Source: Bacillota bacterium (GTDB lineage Bacteria; Bacillota; Clostridia; Acetivibrionales; DSM-1351). From it: a stretch of 64,000 nucleotides of DNA. Below are positions 27,701 to 38,530 of this stretch, piece by piece (within the stretch, counting starts at the first letter, position 1; the number at the start of each line of letters is the position of its first letter). The stretch spans positions 19,965 to 83,964 of the forward strand of contig JAEZUC010000079.1 of NCBI GenBank assembly GCA_023443515.1. The letters are read 5' to 3'. The notes beneath the pieces are model-generated. The model saw nothing but the letters and a program-made list of their open reading frames with translations. It made no database searches and was not told the origin of the DNA. Both the position numbers and the translations under genes were made by a program.

Positions 27701-28619
27701 ATGGATATATGGAATAAGATAAAAACCGTTGAGAAAATGCAGAACTACATTGAGAAGCCATATTTCAGAACCTATCTCGCTTCACATGCTAGCTAGAGAA
27801 GCGGGTTACTCCCCTTGGTATGCTGCGAGGATATTTAAAGAGCTTACCGGTAAAGCTCCCTTCTTAGTATATCAGGTTGTTGAGATTGACCATGGCTGCC
27901 GAGAAACTAGAGGGATGAAAATATCAAAGTTATTGATGCTGCTTTAAACTTTGTTTTTGATTCTCATGAGGGGGTTCACCAGAGCCTTTTCTAAGCAGTT
28001 TGGAATAACACCTAAACAATACGCTAAAATAAAACCTGAAATAAAACTCTTTATTCCAGAGAGAATCCGTGAATATTACCTTAGAAGACAAAAAGGAGAG
28101 GATAATATGGCTGAGAATCCTAACTCATGTGCCGAAACCATATTTGTACAAGTAGTTGAGAGACCTGCACGAAAGCTTATATTAAAGCGAGGACAAAATG
28201 CTGAACATTACTTTGATTACTGTGAAGAAGTTGGTTGCGGTATATGGGACATATTATCAGGTATAAAGGAAGCAATTTACGAGCCCACAGGAATGTGGCT
28301 GCCGGAAAGTATGATTAAGCCCGGCACGTCACGATATGTTCAGGGGGTTGAAGTACCCCTGGACTATTCCGGAGATATTCCGGATGGTTTTGAGATTATA
28401 GACTTAAATCCGTGCAAGATAATGATTTTTCAGGGACAGCCTTATGAAGATGAAAAGTTTGAGGAATCTATATTACATCTCTGGAAGGTAATAAATAACT
28501 ATAACCCTGAAATATACGGTTTTCAATGGGCAGATGATGAAGCTCCCAGGTTTCAGCTTGCTCCAATGGGATATAGAGGGTATATTGAGGCAAGGCCTGT
28601 CAAAGAATTGAATCCGTAA
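27701..28619 (+). pseudogene. Decayed AraC-family regulator with GyrI-like effector domain
   Basis: A normal start (ATG 27701 with GAGGTGA upstream) opens MDIWNKIKTVEKMQNYIEK, but the AraC helix-turn-helix region is recovered only by shifting frame four times, each by +1: near 27758 (into HISEPISLHMLAREAG), near 27864, near 27910 and near 27970 (a G5 run, into FTRAFSKQFGITPKQYAK). An in-frame TAG and a TGA also appear. The C-terminal effector-binding half from about 28107 is intact (170 residues: VQVVERPARKLIL ... YRGYIEARPVKEL) and has its own AAGGAGAGG site before ATG 28107, so it might still be made as a free-standing small-molecule-binding protein. Sequencing error in all four places is possible but unlikely. 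Confidence 0.75.
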
Positions 28620-28635
28620 AACTGACAGTTCAGTC

Positions 28636-28685
28636 AAGCGGAAGCAGTGTTCTTGATATGCACTGTTTCCGCTTATTAGTTTTTA
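28636..28685 (+). terminator. Terminator after the AraC-like pseudogene
   Basis: AAGCGGAAGCAGTG pairs with CACTGTTTCCGCTT; ATTAGTTTTT follows. Confidence 0.8.
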
Positions 28686-28765
28686 GGTGTTTCAAAATTA
28701 TTCCCAGTGGTAGGTATATATTAAATAAATTTTAAAAAGGATACCAATTAATGTTAAGTTATATT

Positions 28766-28795
28766 TTGTATTTTATCTGAACATCTACATATAAT
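28766..28795 (+). promoter_or_regulatory. Candidate sigma-A promoter of eno
   Basis: TTGTAT (28766-28771), an 18-nt spacer, then TATAAT (28790-28795). Flanking GGATACCA (about 28739) and TGGTATCC (about 28852) form a long-range inverted repeat. Confidence 0.5.
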
Positions 28796-28862
28796 AAGCA
28801 ACGATAGGTAAATAATGTTCAGGGAAATATTTTACAATAAAGCAAAACAAATGGTATCCTAA

Positions 28863-30191
<1,329 letters not shown>

Positions 30192-30232
30192 CATTAATAA
30201 AAGCCAGATAAAAACATATCCTTCCTAGTTTA

Positions 30233-30367
30233 TGGGGTACGGCTTGGCGTTAAAAACACTTTCTTTATGCCTTCTAAAATGAACCATTACAAGGTAACGA
30301 GAAATGCTAAGTGGAAAGTCATATATCATAGAAAAATGCTCCACGCTAAGCTTGTACCCCACAGATT
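30233..30367 (+). other. Long structured element between eno and secG
   Basis: GGGGTACGGCTTGGCGT (30234-30250) pairs with ACGCTAAGCTTGTACCCC (30343-30360) through 17 bp with one bulged base and one or two G-U pairs, closing a loop of about 92 nt with possible inner helices (ACTTTC with GAAAGT). A T7 run lies 5 nt after the stem. It could be an elaborate terminator of eno, a small RNA, or a short palindromic mobile element; I see no target-site duplication. Confidence 0.5.
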
Positions 30368-30400
30368 TTTTTGATAGAGTGTTTTTATAAAATAAATAAT

Positions 30401-30427
30401 AAAAACAAGTCTTCGGACTTGTTTTTT
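30401..30427 (+). terminator. Intrinsic terminator before secG
   Basis: AACAAGTC-TTCG-GACTTGTT, a stable tetraloop stem, then TTTT. Confidence 0.85.
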
Positions 30428-30477
30428 CCATTTAAGTATGATAAAATTTGACTTGTCTATTTTAGGAGGTGTTTAAG

Positions 30478-30729
30478 TTGGAAGCTGCAAAATGGATTGT
30501 TAATATACTTCACATTATCTTTGCTGTTTCAATCATTATTATCGTATTGCTACAGTCGGGAAAACAGGCTGGTTTGTCAGGCTCAATAGCAGGAGGAGCA
30601 GAGACATTCTTCGGCAAGAACAAGGGTCGTACTATTGATGCATTGCTTGGAAAGTATACTGCTTTTGCTGCGATTGCATTTCTCGTTACATCTATTGCTC
30701 TTTACTTGTTGATAGATAGAGTTGGTTAA
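30478..30729 (+). CDS. secG: Preprotein translocase subunit SecG
   Basis: An 83-residue two-helix component of the SecYEG channel. The first helix is WIVNILHIIFAVSIIIIVLLQ; the conserved cytosolic loop reads QSGKQAGLSGSIAGGAETFFGKN; the second helix is FAAIAFLVTSIALYLL. The start is TTG 30478, with AGGAGGT (30464-30470) at proper spacing; the in-frame GTG at 30469 overlaps that site. A strong terminator follows. It is the housekeeping channel subunit and would serve both the main SecA and, perhaps, the paralogue at 5575. Confidence 0.95.
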   Translation: MEAAKWIVNILHIIFAVSIIIIVLLQSGKQAGLSGSIAGGAETFFGKNKGRTIDALLGKYTAFAAIAFLVTSIALYLLIDRVG

Positions 30730-30745
30730 TTTGTACTTATAAATT

Positions 30746-30779
30746 AAGCCTAAGTGTATATCGTACACTTGGGCTTTTT
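30746..30779 (+). terminator. Terminator after secG
   Basis: AAGCCTAAGTGTA pairs with TACACTTGGGCTT, followed by TTT. Confidence 0.85.
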
Positions 30780-30926
30780 GCATGTTAGGCATATTTTCGC
30801 ATATAATATGGGTATAATATACTGGTTGTTATTCCAGATAATACTATGCTAATATAAAAAAGAGTTGTGGAATGCACATTGTTATTGCATACTACAGTTA
30901 CATTTGCGGCTTCTGGGGGGTTGATT

Positions 30927-31475
30927 ATGAATAGAGATGAGGCATTTGAAGAACTCAAAGTCCGTTTGTACGATAAGGATCTTCTTAGGCACTCTTTAGC
31001 AGTGGAAGCAGTAATGAAAGAGTTTGCGAAATACTATGATGCTGATATGGAGATGTGGGGATTGACAGGTCTGCTTCACGATATTGCTATTGAAAAAACG
31101 GCCGGTGACCCGGAGAGACAAAGTATAGTAGCTGCACAAATACTTGAAAATTTCGATATAGACGAATCAATTATATACTGCATCCGGGCTCAAAGCGACC
31201 ACCATAAAATACCACGAAAAAGAAAAATGGATAAAGTCTTATATGCTACAGATCACCTTACTAAGTTAATAACTTACTGTGCCGATAAACTGCCCGATAA
31301 GAACATTTCAGATGTCACAGCCGAAACGGTAATTAATAACATTGAAAGGCGGAATGTAAAAGGAATAAATTTCGATCATATAAAGCATTATAAAGAACTG
31401 GATATTACTTTGTTGGAATTTGTAGAAATAACCTTACGTGCGATGCAAAGGACTTTTGACAATATAAAAATATAA
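30927..31475 (+). CDS. HD-domain phosphohydrolase-like protein
   Basis: A 182-residue HD-superfamily protein. Metal-binding residues are seen as RHSLAVEAVM (His), TGLLHDIAIE (His-Asp) and IRAQSDHHKIPRK (His). YATDHLTKLI supplies the final Asp. Such proteins hydrolyse nucleotides or related phosphates; the substrate here is unknown. ATG 30927 has GGGGGG at 30915-30920; an upstream in-frame start would add an unsupported hydrophobic extension. It is a single gene between the secG terminator and a short T-rich terminator at 31475. Confidence 0.8.
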   Translation: MNRDEAFEELKVRLYDKDLLRHSLAVEAVMKEFAKYYDADMEMWGLTGLLHDIAIEKTAGDPERQSIVAAQILENFDIDESIIYCIRAQSDHHKIPRKRKMDKVLYATDHLTKLITYCADKLPDKNISDVTAETVINNIERRNVKGINFDHIKHYKELDITLLEFVEITLRAMQRTFDNIKI

Positions 31476-31503
31476 AAGGTTACTCATTTGTAACTTTTTT
31501 TTT
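31475..31503 (+). terminator. Terminator after the HD-domain gene
   Basis: AGGTTAC pairs with GTAACTT around a 6-nt loop and runs into a long T-tract. Confidence 0.65.
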
Positions 31504-31598
31504 GTTGTTTTGTAACTACTCAAACAAAAAATAAATATAAAATAAAGATAGTTGAAATGCATTATAATATAATAAAAAGGGGTATGGGTGATACTAAA

Positions 31599-32489
31599 TT
31601 GAAAAAATTTTTTGGGGTAACAATTGTCGTATTATTAGCGATAGTGTTAGTAGCAGCAATATTTATGAAAGAACGTAAAGTATTAGAGAACAATAACAGT
31701 GAGAGCAGTATTGAAACAAAAATAAGCAATGACTCAAATGTAGCTGATGATAAAAAAGAACCTTCAAATAGTACTGAAAAAGCCGATAATACCGGGACTA
31801 AAAAGGAGAATCCTGCAGCTCCATCCAATACAAAACAACCTGAAAAAGTAAAACCAAAACAGCCGGCACCTGTTAAAAGTAAACCTATGATTGCACTTAC
31901 TTTTGATGACGGTCCTCATCCACAATACACACCACAGATACTAAGTGCTTTGAAAAAGTATAATGGTCATGCAACCTTTTTTGTAGTAGGAAACAGGGCT
32001 CAAAAATATCCCGGTGTTATAAAACAGATTTCTCAGAATGGGAACCAAATTGGCAACCACAGCTATAGCCACAGCCAATTAACAAAGCTAAGTGAATCAG
32101 GTATAAAGAGCGAATTGAAAAAAACATCTGATATATTGCAGAACATTATCCAAAAAAAACCGTCTATAGTAAGACCGACGTATGGAAGTGTAAACAATAG
32201 GGTGAAATCAGCCTCAGGTTCGCCACTAATTCTGTGGTCTATAGATACTTTAGACTGGAAGACAAAGAGTAAGACAAAAACAGTAAATAAAGTAGTTGGA
32301 AAAGTAAAGGACGGGGACATAGTGCTTATGCATGACTTGTATAAACCAACTGCTCAGGCAACAGAAGCAATAATACAGAACCTGACGGCAAAGGGTTATA
32401 AACTTGTTACCATAGATGAGCTTTTTGCTACCAGAGGGATAAAGCTTCAGAATGGACAGGTATATAATAACGCATACAAGAAAAAGTAG
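31599..32489 (+). CDS. Membrane-anchored polysaccharide deacetylase (CE4)
   Basis: A protein of about 296 residues that removes acetyl groups from cell-wall or other N-acetylglucosamine polymers. An N-terminal helix (FFGVTIVVLLAIVLVAAIFM) anchors it, followed by a low-complexity linker rich in Ser, Lys, Pro and Glu (to about residue 95). The NodB domain has D103-D104 in LTFDDGPHP, zinc ligands H154 and H158 in GNHSYSHSQL, RPTYGSVN, WSIDTLDWK and GDIVLMHD. Pro of the usual RPPYG is Thr here. TTG 31599 with GGGTGAT upstream is my choice; ATG 31584 and ATG 31557 are alternatives. A two-component operon follows. Confidence 0.88.
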   Translation: MKKFFGVTIVVLLAIVLVAAIFMKERKVLENNNSESSIETKISNDSNVADDKKEPSNSTEKADNTGTKKENPAAPSNTKQPEKVKPKQPAPVKSKPMIALTFDDGPHPQYTPQILSALKKYNGHATFFVVGNRAQKYPGVIKQISQNGNQIGNHSYSHSQLTKLSESGIKSELKKTSDILQNIIQKKPSIVRPTYGSVNNRVKSASGSPLILWSIDTLDWKTKSKTKTVNKVVGKVKDGDIVLMHDLYKPTAQATEAIIQNLTAKGYKLVTIDELFATRGIKLQNGQVYNNAYKKK

Positions 32490-32505
32490 GAAGGAATTCT
32501 TTTGT

Positions 32506-33198
32506 ATGGAAAATAAAGTTCTTATAATAGAAGATGAAGAAAGTATAAGGGGTTTTTTGAAAATAAACTTAAAAAAGCATAATTTCATTGTTGTGGAAGC
32601 TGCTACAGGAGAAGAAGGCTTGCTAAAAGCAAGACAAGAAAATCCTGATGTTGTGTTACTGGATGTTATGCTACCCGGAATAAGTGGTTTTCAGGTATGT
32701 GAGACGCTTAGAAAAGAGTTGCCCGGAGCAGGAATTATTATGCTCACAGCCAGGGGACAGGATATAGATAAGATAAAGGGTCTTGAGTATGGTGCAGATG
32801 ACTATGTTGTTAAGCCCTTCAATACTACAGAGCTTATACTGAGAGCAAAATCCCTTTTGAGGCGGTTGGGAGGAAAAAGTGCAGACAGTAAGGAAGATAC
32901 CCTGAAAAGTGGCGTTTTCAAGCTGGAGCTGTATTCTCAAAGAGTATTTAAGGAAGACAAGGAGATTCTTCTCACACCTAAAGAATTCTTCTTATTGAAA
33001 ATTTTTCTGGAAAATAAGAATAAGGCATTTACCAGAGATGAGCTTTTGGACAAGATATGGGGCTATGACTATATGGGAGATACAAAGATAGTTGATGTCA
33101 ATATAAGAAGACTGAGAAGCAAGATTGAAGATAAGGATTCCCACGGTATGTTTATCGAAACAGTGTGGGGTGTTGGGTACAGATGGCGGAAGGAATGA
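32506..33198 (+). CDS. OmpR-family response regulator
   Basis: A 230-residue regulator: receiver domain with E9-D10-E11, phospho-acceptor D53 in VVLLDVMLPG and Lys in DDYVVKPFNT, then a winged-helix domain (LTPKEFFLLKIFLENKNKAF, DVNIRRLRSKIED, VWGVGYRWRK). ATG 32506 has AGGAAGG 11-17 nt upstream. The kinase gene begins 5 nt after its stop and a lipoprotein gene follows that, so the three form an operon. The deacetylase gene just upstream may be part of its regulon; cell-envelope sensing is a reasonable inference. Confidence 0.93.
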   Translation: MENKVLIIEDEESIRGFLKINLKKHNFIVVEAATGEEGLLKARQENPDVVLLDVMLPGISGFQVCETLRKELPGAGIIMLTARGQDIDKIKGLEYGADDYVVKPFNTTELILRAKSLLRRLGGKSADSKEDTLKSGVFKLELYSQRVFKEDKEILLTPKEFFLLKIFLENKNKAFTRDELLDKIWGYDYMGDTKIVDVNIRRLRSKIEDKDSHGMFIETVWGVGYRWRKE

Positions 33199-33203
33199 CT
33201 TCT

Positions 33204-34598
33204 ATGACATTTAAAAACAGTATTCAGGCCAGATTGGTAAGAAATTTCATACTGATTATCCTTATAAGCGTTCTTGCTTTTGAAGCACTGCTTGTTTATT
33301 TTACGCGTTTTTATTTCTACAATAATATTGAGAGTATTTTGACAAATCAGATCAAGACAGCTTCTGATTTTTATACCAGATATTTTTCTGATGTACCTCT
33401 GGATGTTAACATTATGGACAATGCTGATTTATTCTGGAAACAAACTACAGGTCAGGTTCAGATAGTAAGGAATAACGGAGAAGTACTGTTGGATTCCCAA
33501 GGACTTGAGTCGGGAGAATATGTGTCCGGAAACGACTTTAAGCAGGCTCAGCAGGGCAAAAAAGGTGTATGGGTAGGAAGACTCAACACTGGCAGTGAGC
33601 AAATTATGATTGTATCTTATCCTTTGAAATCAGACACCGAGCAGGTTGGAGTAGTTAGGTTTATAACATCGTTAAAAGACGTGGACAAAATAATATTCAA
33701 TATATCAATGATATTCATTATCATTGGTATTGTAGTTATTCTGGTTGCGGGGACCATAAGTATAGCCCTTGCACACAGTATAGTATATCCTTTGAAAAAT
33801 GTAACAGGTGCAGCTGAATTAATGGCTGAAGGAAATCTTGATGTGCGAATAAGTAAAAGCAGAAACGACGAGATTGGTAAGCTTTCAGACACATTGAATT
33901 ACATGGCATCAGAGATTCAAAAAAGAGAAGCAATAAAAAATGACTTTATATCTACAGTTTCACATGAGCTTAGAACACCACTGACATCAATAAAAGGCTG
34001 GGCAAATACCATAATCGATGATGACTATAGTGACAGGGAAATTCTAAGTGACGGATTGAATATCATTGTAAAAGAAAGTGATAGACTTACAGACATGGTT
34101 GAGGAGCTTTTGGACTTTTCCCGATTCGTATCCGGAAATGTTGAGCTTAAAAAAGAAGAGACAGATGTTTGTTCGATTATTGACCATATAGAAAAACAAA
34201 TGAGCGACAGGGCAAAAAAAGAGAAAATAGCTTTTAGTGTTAAATGTGAAAAGATGCCAATCGTAGATTTGGATAGAAATAGAATAACACAGCTTCTGAT
34301 TAATCTGCTGGGAAATGCCTTCAGTTTTACTCCCCAGAATGGAACGGTAGCTTTAAGTGCTTTTTTGGAAAGTGAGAATATTATTTTCAGGGTTGAGGAT
34401 ACGGGTTGTGGCATAAGCCCGGAGGAATTACCTTTGGTAACAGAGAAATTCTACAAGGGAAAGAGCAGTAATTCTCATACCGGACTAGGGCTTTCAATAT
34501 GTGATGAGATAGTAAAGTTGCACAATGGAAGCCTTGACATTGAAAGCCAATTGGATAAAGGAACAATTGTAACAGTAAGGATTCCCTATGGAGGCTGA
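33204..34598 (+). CDS. Sensor histidine kinase with HAMP domain
   Basis: A 464-residue transmembrane kinase. TM1 is at about residues 10-30 and TM2 at about 163-190 (FIIIGIVVILVAGTISIALA), enclosing an extracytoplasmic sensor domain of about 130 residues. HAMP follows (AHSIVYPLKNVTGAAELMAEG). The phospho-acceptor is H254 in STVSHELRTPLTSIKGW; the ATPase boxes are LLINLLGNAFSFTP, VEDTGCGIS and HTGLGLSICDEIVKLHNG. ATG 33204 has GGAAGGA upstream. It pairs with the OmpR-type regulator 5 nt before and with the lipoprotein gene 4 nt after. Confidence 0.93.
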   Translation: MTFKNSIQARLVRNFILIILISVLAFEALLVYFTRFYFYNNIESILTNQIKTASDFYTRYFSDVPLDVNIMDNADLFWKQTTGQVQIVRNNGEVLLDSQGLESGEYVSGNDFKQAQQGKKGVWVGRLNTGSEQIMIVSYPLKSDTEQVGVVRFITSLKDVDKIIFNISMIFIIIGIVVILVAGTISIALAHSIVYPLKNVTGAAELMAEGNLDVRISKSRNDEIGKLSDTLNYMASEIQKREAIKNDFISTVSHELRTPLTSIKGWANTIIDDDYSDREILSDGLNIIVKESDRLTDMVEELLDFSRFVSGNVELKKEETDVCSIIDHIEKQMSDRAKKEKIAFSVKCEKMPIVDLDRNRITQLLINLLGNAFSFTPQNGTVALSAFLESENIIFRVEDTGCGISPEELPLVTEKFYKGKSSNSHTGLGLSICDEIVKLHNGSLDIESQLDKGTIVTVRIPYGG

Positions 34599-34602
34599 TA
34601 TT

Positions 34603-36075
34603 TTGGCAAAGAAAATAAGAGTATTTTTAACCATATTTTTATTGGTTACTGTATCCTTGTTTACAGGCTGCAGTTCCATTAATTTCAGTATTGAGGATAC
34701 CATAAAGCCACCGGAAGGTGAGAACATTGCTGTAAAAGGCACATGGAAGATACAGAATTATATTTTAACTGAAAAGAATTTGGTGACAGACAAAAATCAG
34801 GAAAAGTATTCTCTATTTATAGGGAAGGAAGCTGTTTTTGATAATGAGGTCAGTGCCATATATAAGGATGTCTGCATAAATCCTCAGTATAAAAGCATAA
34901 GAACATCTGCCGGGACTTTTATACAAAATAAATACCGTATAAGTGAAGACGTTCTTGGAATTATCTCTGAGAATGTGAACGTAGTCACAATTACAACAGA
35001 TAACCAGCTTTTTCATGAACTTATAGTTACAGATGCAAATACTGCATATGTCTACATGGAAGGTGGTTTTTTAGCATTGAAAAGAATTTCTGTGGATATA
35101 GATGAGAAAATCAGAGCAGAAAGTCTTGGAAGTGTAGGTTTGGATATAGACACCGGGGATTATAAGGAAGACCCCCTGCTAAGGTCGGGCGTTCTTCTGG
35201 GAATAAGATCTGCGGATAACAAGTACCGTACACTATGGTTATATTTCAAAAACCGTGAAACCAAGGCAAAATTATATACAAGTCAATTGGTAGTTCCAAG
35301 GGCAAAGGGGTTCTGGGAGATTGGCTCTGTAGCCACCGACAATATGATAAATATTTATGCTGAGCCTTTTACTGACGAATCCCAAAAGCAACAATCAAAG
35401 ATTATGAGTAAAATAAATATGATAAATAAAAAGCCTGACTCAAAAATACTTTTTGTAGGGAATGACTATATAGGTATTGAAAGCGACCTGAGACTTGGAG
35501 TTTTGCCTATAGACAATCTGGCAACCAAAAATCCGGTGCTTCTGTCGGATATAATTGAAGGTGATTCTGCCAATACCTTAAAGCAATCTGCAGAGGTGTT
35601 TATTTCCTCGTTGGATAGCAAAAGGGCAAACAAACTGAACCGTCAGCCCCAAGAAGACAATTTTACTTTACAGAGAAGAAATGGTCATTGGATAATGAAA
35701 AGCCGTCTTTATTATAAGGATAAATCCAGTGATAAAAAGTATGAAGATTTCGATTTAAAGCAGATGGTTCCGTCAAAGCTGATACATTATGACGAGATGA
35801 ATATTCCCTGGAATGAAATTAAATCAAGAACACCATGGACAAGAGATGCTTACATGTCACCTAATAAGGAAATCATTTTATTGGCATCGGAAGATAATAT
35901 AATTGTTTATACTGTTCAAAACAAGAATACAATAAGCAAGCAGTTGCTTAAAATACCTCTCAAAGAAGGAGAGTCCATTATCATGACCGAATGGGCCACC
36001 GGAAAGTATGCCGATATGTGGAGTGAATTTGCGGATACGGCTTTTGACAATAGCTATGACATTGGTGAATTTTAA
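34603..36075 (+). CDS. Lipoprotein of a two-component operon, unknown
   Basis: A 490-residue lipoprotein: basic start (AKKIRVF), hydrophobic core (LTIFLLVTVSLF), and lipobox LFTGC with the lipidated Cys at about residue 23. The mature part is mostly beta-rich and hydrophilic (DYKEDPLLRSGVLLGIRS, NGHWIMKSRLYYKDKSSDK) and I do not recognise a domain. TTG 34603 is preferred: GGAGG (34590-34594) lies 8 nt upstream. It starts 4 nt after the kinase stop, so it may modulate the sensor from outside the membrane or be a co-expressed surface factor. Confidence 0.75.
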   Translation: MAKKIRVFLTIFLLVTVSLFTGCSSINFSIEDTIKPPEGENIAVKGTWKIQNYILTEKNLVTDKNQEKYSLFIGKEAVFDNEVSAIYKDVCINPQYKSIRTSAGTFIQNKYRISEDVLGIISENVNVVTITTDNQLFHELIVTDANTAYVYMEGGFLALKRISVDIDEKIRAESLGSVGLDIDTGDYKEDPLLRSGVLLGIRSADNKYRTLWLYFKNRETKAKLYTSQLVVPRAKGFWEIGSVATDNMINIYAEPFTDESQKQQSKIMSKINMINKKPDSKILFVGNDYIGIESDLRLGVLPIDNLATKNPVLLSDIIEGDSANTLKQSAEVFISSLDSKRANKLNRQPQEDNFTLQRRNGHWIMKSRLYYKDKSSDKKYEDFDLKQMVPSKLIHYDEMNIPWNEIKSRTPWTRDAYMSPNKEIILLASEDNIIVYTVQNKNTISKQLLKIPLKEGESIIMTEWATGKYADMWSEFADTAFDNSYDIGEF

Positions 36076-36162
36076 TTGAAATACTTGGAATAATATATTA
36101 GTATAAGGAATAAGTAGAGAAGTACCTGAATTTACTAAAAATGACGGAAAGGTAATTAATAC

Positions 36163-38523
36163 ATGGCAGAATTGGAAGAACGGAAAGAACGAATAGTCGC
36201 ATTTATGAGGGATAAAGCATACAAACCTCTTTTATTTAAGGAACTTATAATGGTACTTGACGTACCGGAAGAAGATATTGAGCAATTTACTCAGGTAATG
36301 GACGAGCTTGAAGAAGAAGGTAAGATTTTTAAAACACATGGGAAAAGGTATGGTGTACCTTCGAGGTTGAATCTGGTAACGGGAAGGCTGCAGGGTCATG
36401 AAAGGGGCTACGGATTCCTCATACCCGATGATGAGCTTATGGAGGATGTATTTATCCCTGCAGACAGCCTTAACGGGGCCATGCATAATGACCGTGTAGT
36501 GGCACGGGTAAATAAGAAAAGCTCTTCTGACAGAAGAATGGAAGGAGAGATAATACGTATACTGAAAAGGTCTAATACCACTTTGGTTGGAACCTTTGAA
36601 AACAGTATGAGTTTTGGTTTTGTTGTCCCTGACAATAAGAGGATTTCAGGAGACATTTTTATTTCAAAGAGTGAGTTTCACGGTGCAAAAAAAGGACAAA
36701 AGGTCGTTGTTGAGATACTAAAATACCCGGAGGCCAGAAGAAATGCCGAGGGAAGAGTAATTGAAATAATTGGTGACAGGAGCGAAACGGGTGTCGATAT
36801 CCTGTCCATTATTAAATCATATAATCTTGAAGAGGATTTTCCTGAGGATGTTCTAAATCAGGCGAATTCCGTAAATGAAACAGTAACAGAGGAAATGATA
36901 CAAGGAAGGCGTGATTTAAGGGGTCTCCGCATGGTTACCATAGACGGAGAAGATGCAAAAGACCTTGATGATGCGGTTTCGATTGAAATACTGGAAAACG
37001 GCAGCTACAGGCTGGGTGTTCATATTGCAGACGTAACAAACTATGTTACGGAAAATTCACCCCTTGATATGGAAGCCCTTAACAGAGGGACAAGCGTATA
37101 TCTGGTGGACAGGGTTATCCCTATGCTCCCAAGAAAATTATCCAACGGTATTTGCAGTCTTAACCCACATGTTGACAGACTGAGTTTTACCGTAATGATG
37201 GACATAGATAAAAACGGTAAGGTGTACAATCATGAAATATTTGAGAGCGTAATAAATATAGATGAAAGAATGACATACACCAACGTATATAAGATACTGG
37301 TGGAAAATGACCAAGAACTTATACAGAGATACAGCCATGTGGCTCCTGACTTTTACAAAATGCAGGAACTGGCCTTGATATTAAGGAAGAAAAGATTCCA
37401 GAGAGGTGCTATTGATTTTGATTTTGACGAAGCAAAGGTAATTCTGGATGAAAAGGGAAGGCCTATTGACGTTAAAAGATATGAAATAACCATAGCCAAT
37501 CAGATAATTGAAGAATTTATGCTGGCTTGCAATGAAACTGTTGCAGAGCATTTTTTCTGGACCAATACACCGTTTGTATATAGAATACACGAAGACCCGG
37601 ATGAAGAAAAAATACACAATCTGAACGAATTCCTTTACAATCTGGGATACAGTATAAAGGGCATAAATAAGATACATCCAAGGGCTCTGCAGGACCTTTT
37701 GGAAAAGGTAAAAGGAACCAGGCATGAGAGAATAATCAGCACAGTTATGCTACGATCACTGCAAAAAGCCCGGTACAGCAATGAAAGTACGGGTCACTTT
37801 GGTTTAGCTGCAAAATACTACTGTCATTTCACTTCGCCCATAAGAAGATACCCCGATTTAATAATTCACAGAATAATGAAGCTTTATCTGAAAGGCGGAA
37901 TGAGCGAAGAAAAAATCAGTCAATTGGAAGGAATTCTGCCTGAAATAGCAAAACAATGTTCAGAGCGTGAAAGAGGGGCAGATGAGGCTGAAAGAGAAAG
38001 TGAAGACTTAAAAAAGGTAGAATATATGAAAGCCCATGAGGGAGAAATATTTGAAGGTATTATCGCAAATGTAACTTCCTTTGGTATGTTCATAGAACTT
38101 GATAATACAATAGAAGGTCTGGTCAGAATGAGCAGCATGGAAGATGATTACTATAACTATGATGAAGCTCATTACTGCCTTGTAGGTGAACGAACACGCA
38201 AAATTTACAGAATAGGTGACTCAGTCAAGGTTATTCTTGCTAAAGCCGACATATCTGCAAGAAAAATTGAGTTTATACTGGTTGAATCTGATGATGATTT
38301 TGACAGCATAGACGAGGAAGCAGAAGATGAAGTAATATTTACAAAGCGCAAAAATGAACCTTCATATGCTAAGAGGAACAGCCGGAGCATAACACCTGAT
38401 AAAACTGAGGAAAAGGGCAGAAGGAATTCTTCTTCAGGTAATAAGCCGGGTAAAAAAGGAAAAATAATTGATAAAAAAGTATATGAAAAAATAATGGGAA
38501 AAAGAAAAAGGAAAAAAAGGTAG
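36163..38523 (+). CDS. rnr: Ribonuclease R
   Basis: A 786-residue 3'-to-5' exoribonuclease. The N terminus has a winged helix (residues 1-65) and two cold-shock domains (GRLQGHERGYGFLIPDD, VGTFENSMSFGFVVPD); the RNB catalytic domain has the Asp cluster from D261 in TIDGEDAKDLDDAVS; an S1 domain follows (EGEIFEGIIANVTSFGMFIEL); the tail is Lys/Arg rich and ends KRKRKKR. It degrades structured RNA and, with SmpB-tmRNA, aberrant mRNA. Order eno-secG-rnr is conserved in many Firmicutes, though here an HD gene, CE4 gene and two-component operon intervene, and smpB is not beside it. DUF523 follows 7 nt later. Confidence 0.97.
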   Translation: MAELEERKERIVAFMRDKAYKPLLFKELIMVLDVPEEDIEQFTQVMDELEEEGKIFKTHGKRYGVPSRLNLVTGRLQGHERGYGFLIPDDELMEDVFIPADSLNGAMHNDRVVARVNKKSSSDRRMEGEIIRILKRSNTTLVGTFENSMSFGFVVPDNKRISGDIFISKSEFHGAKKGQKVVVEILKYPEARRNAEGRVIEIIGDRSETGVDILSIIKSYNLEEDFPEDVLNQANSVNETVTEEMIQGRRDLRGLRMVTIDGEDAKDLDDAVSIEILENGSYRLGVHIADVTNYVTENSPLDMEALNRGTSVYLVDRVIPMLPRKLSNGICSLNPHVDRLSFTVMMDIDKNGKVYNHEIFESVINIDERMTYTNVYKILVENDQELIQRYSHVAPDFYKMQELALILRKKRFQRGAIDFDFDEAKVILDEKGRPIDVKRYEITIANQIIEEFMLACNETVAEHFFWTNTPFVYRIHEDPDEEKIHNLNEFLYNLGYSIKGINKIHPRALQDLLEKVKGTRHERIISTVMLRSLQKARYSNESTGHFGLAAKYYCHFTSPIRRYPDLIIHRIMKLYLKGGMSEEKISQLEGILPEIAKQCSERERGADEAERESEDLKKVEYMKAHEGEIFEGIIANVTSFGMFIELDNTIEGLVRMSSMEDDYYNYDEAHYCLVGERTRKIYRIGDSVKVILAKADISARKIEFILVESDDDFDSIDEEAEDEVIFTKRKNEPSYAKRNSRSITPDKTEEKGRRNSSSGNKPGKKGKIIDKKVYEKIMGKRKRKKR

Positions 38524-38530
38524 GGGTTAA

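Noticed and set aside
30225..30431. 68-codon minus-strand open frame between eno and secG
   Set aside because: It coincides with the large hairpin element and two terminator stems; inverted-repeat sequence gives open frames by chance. No ribosome site seen.
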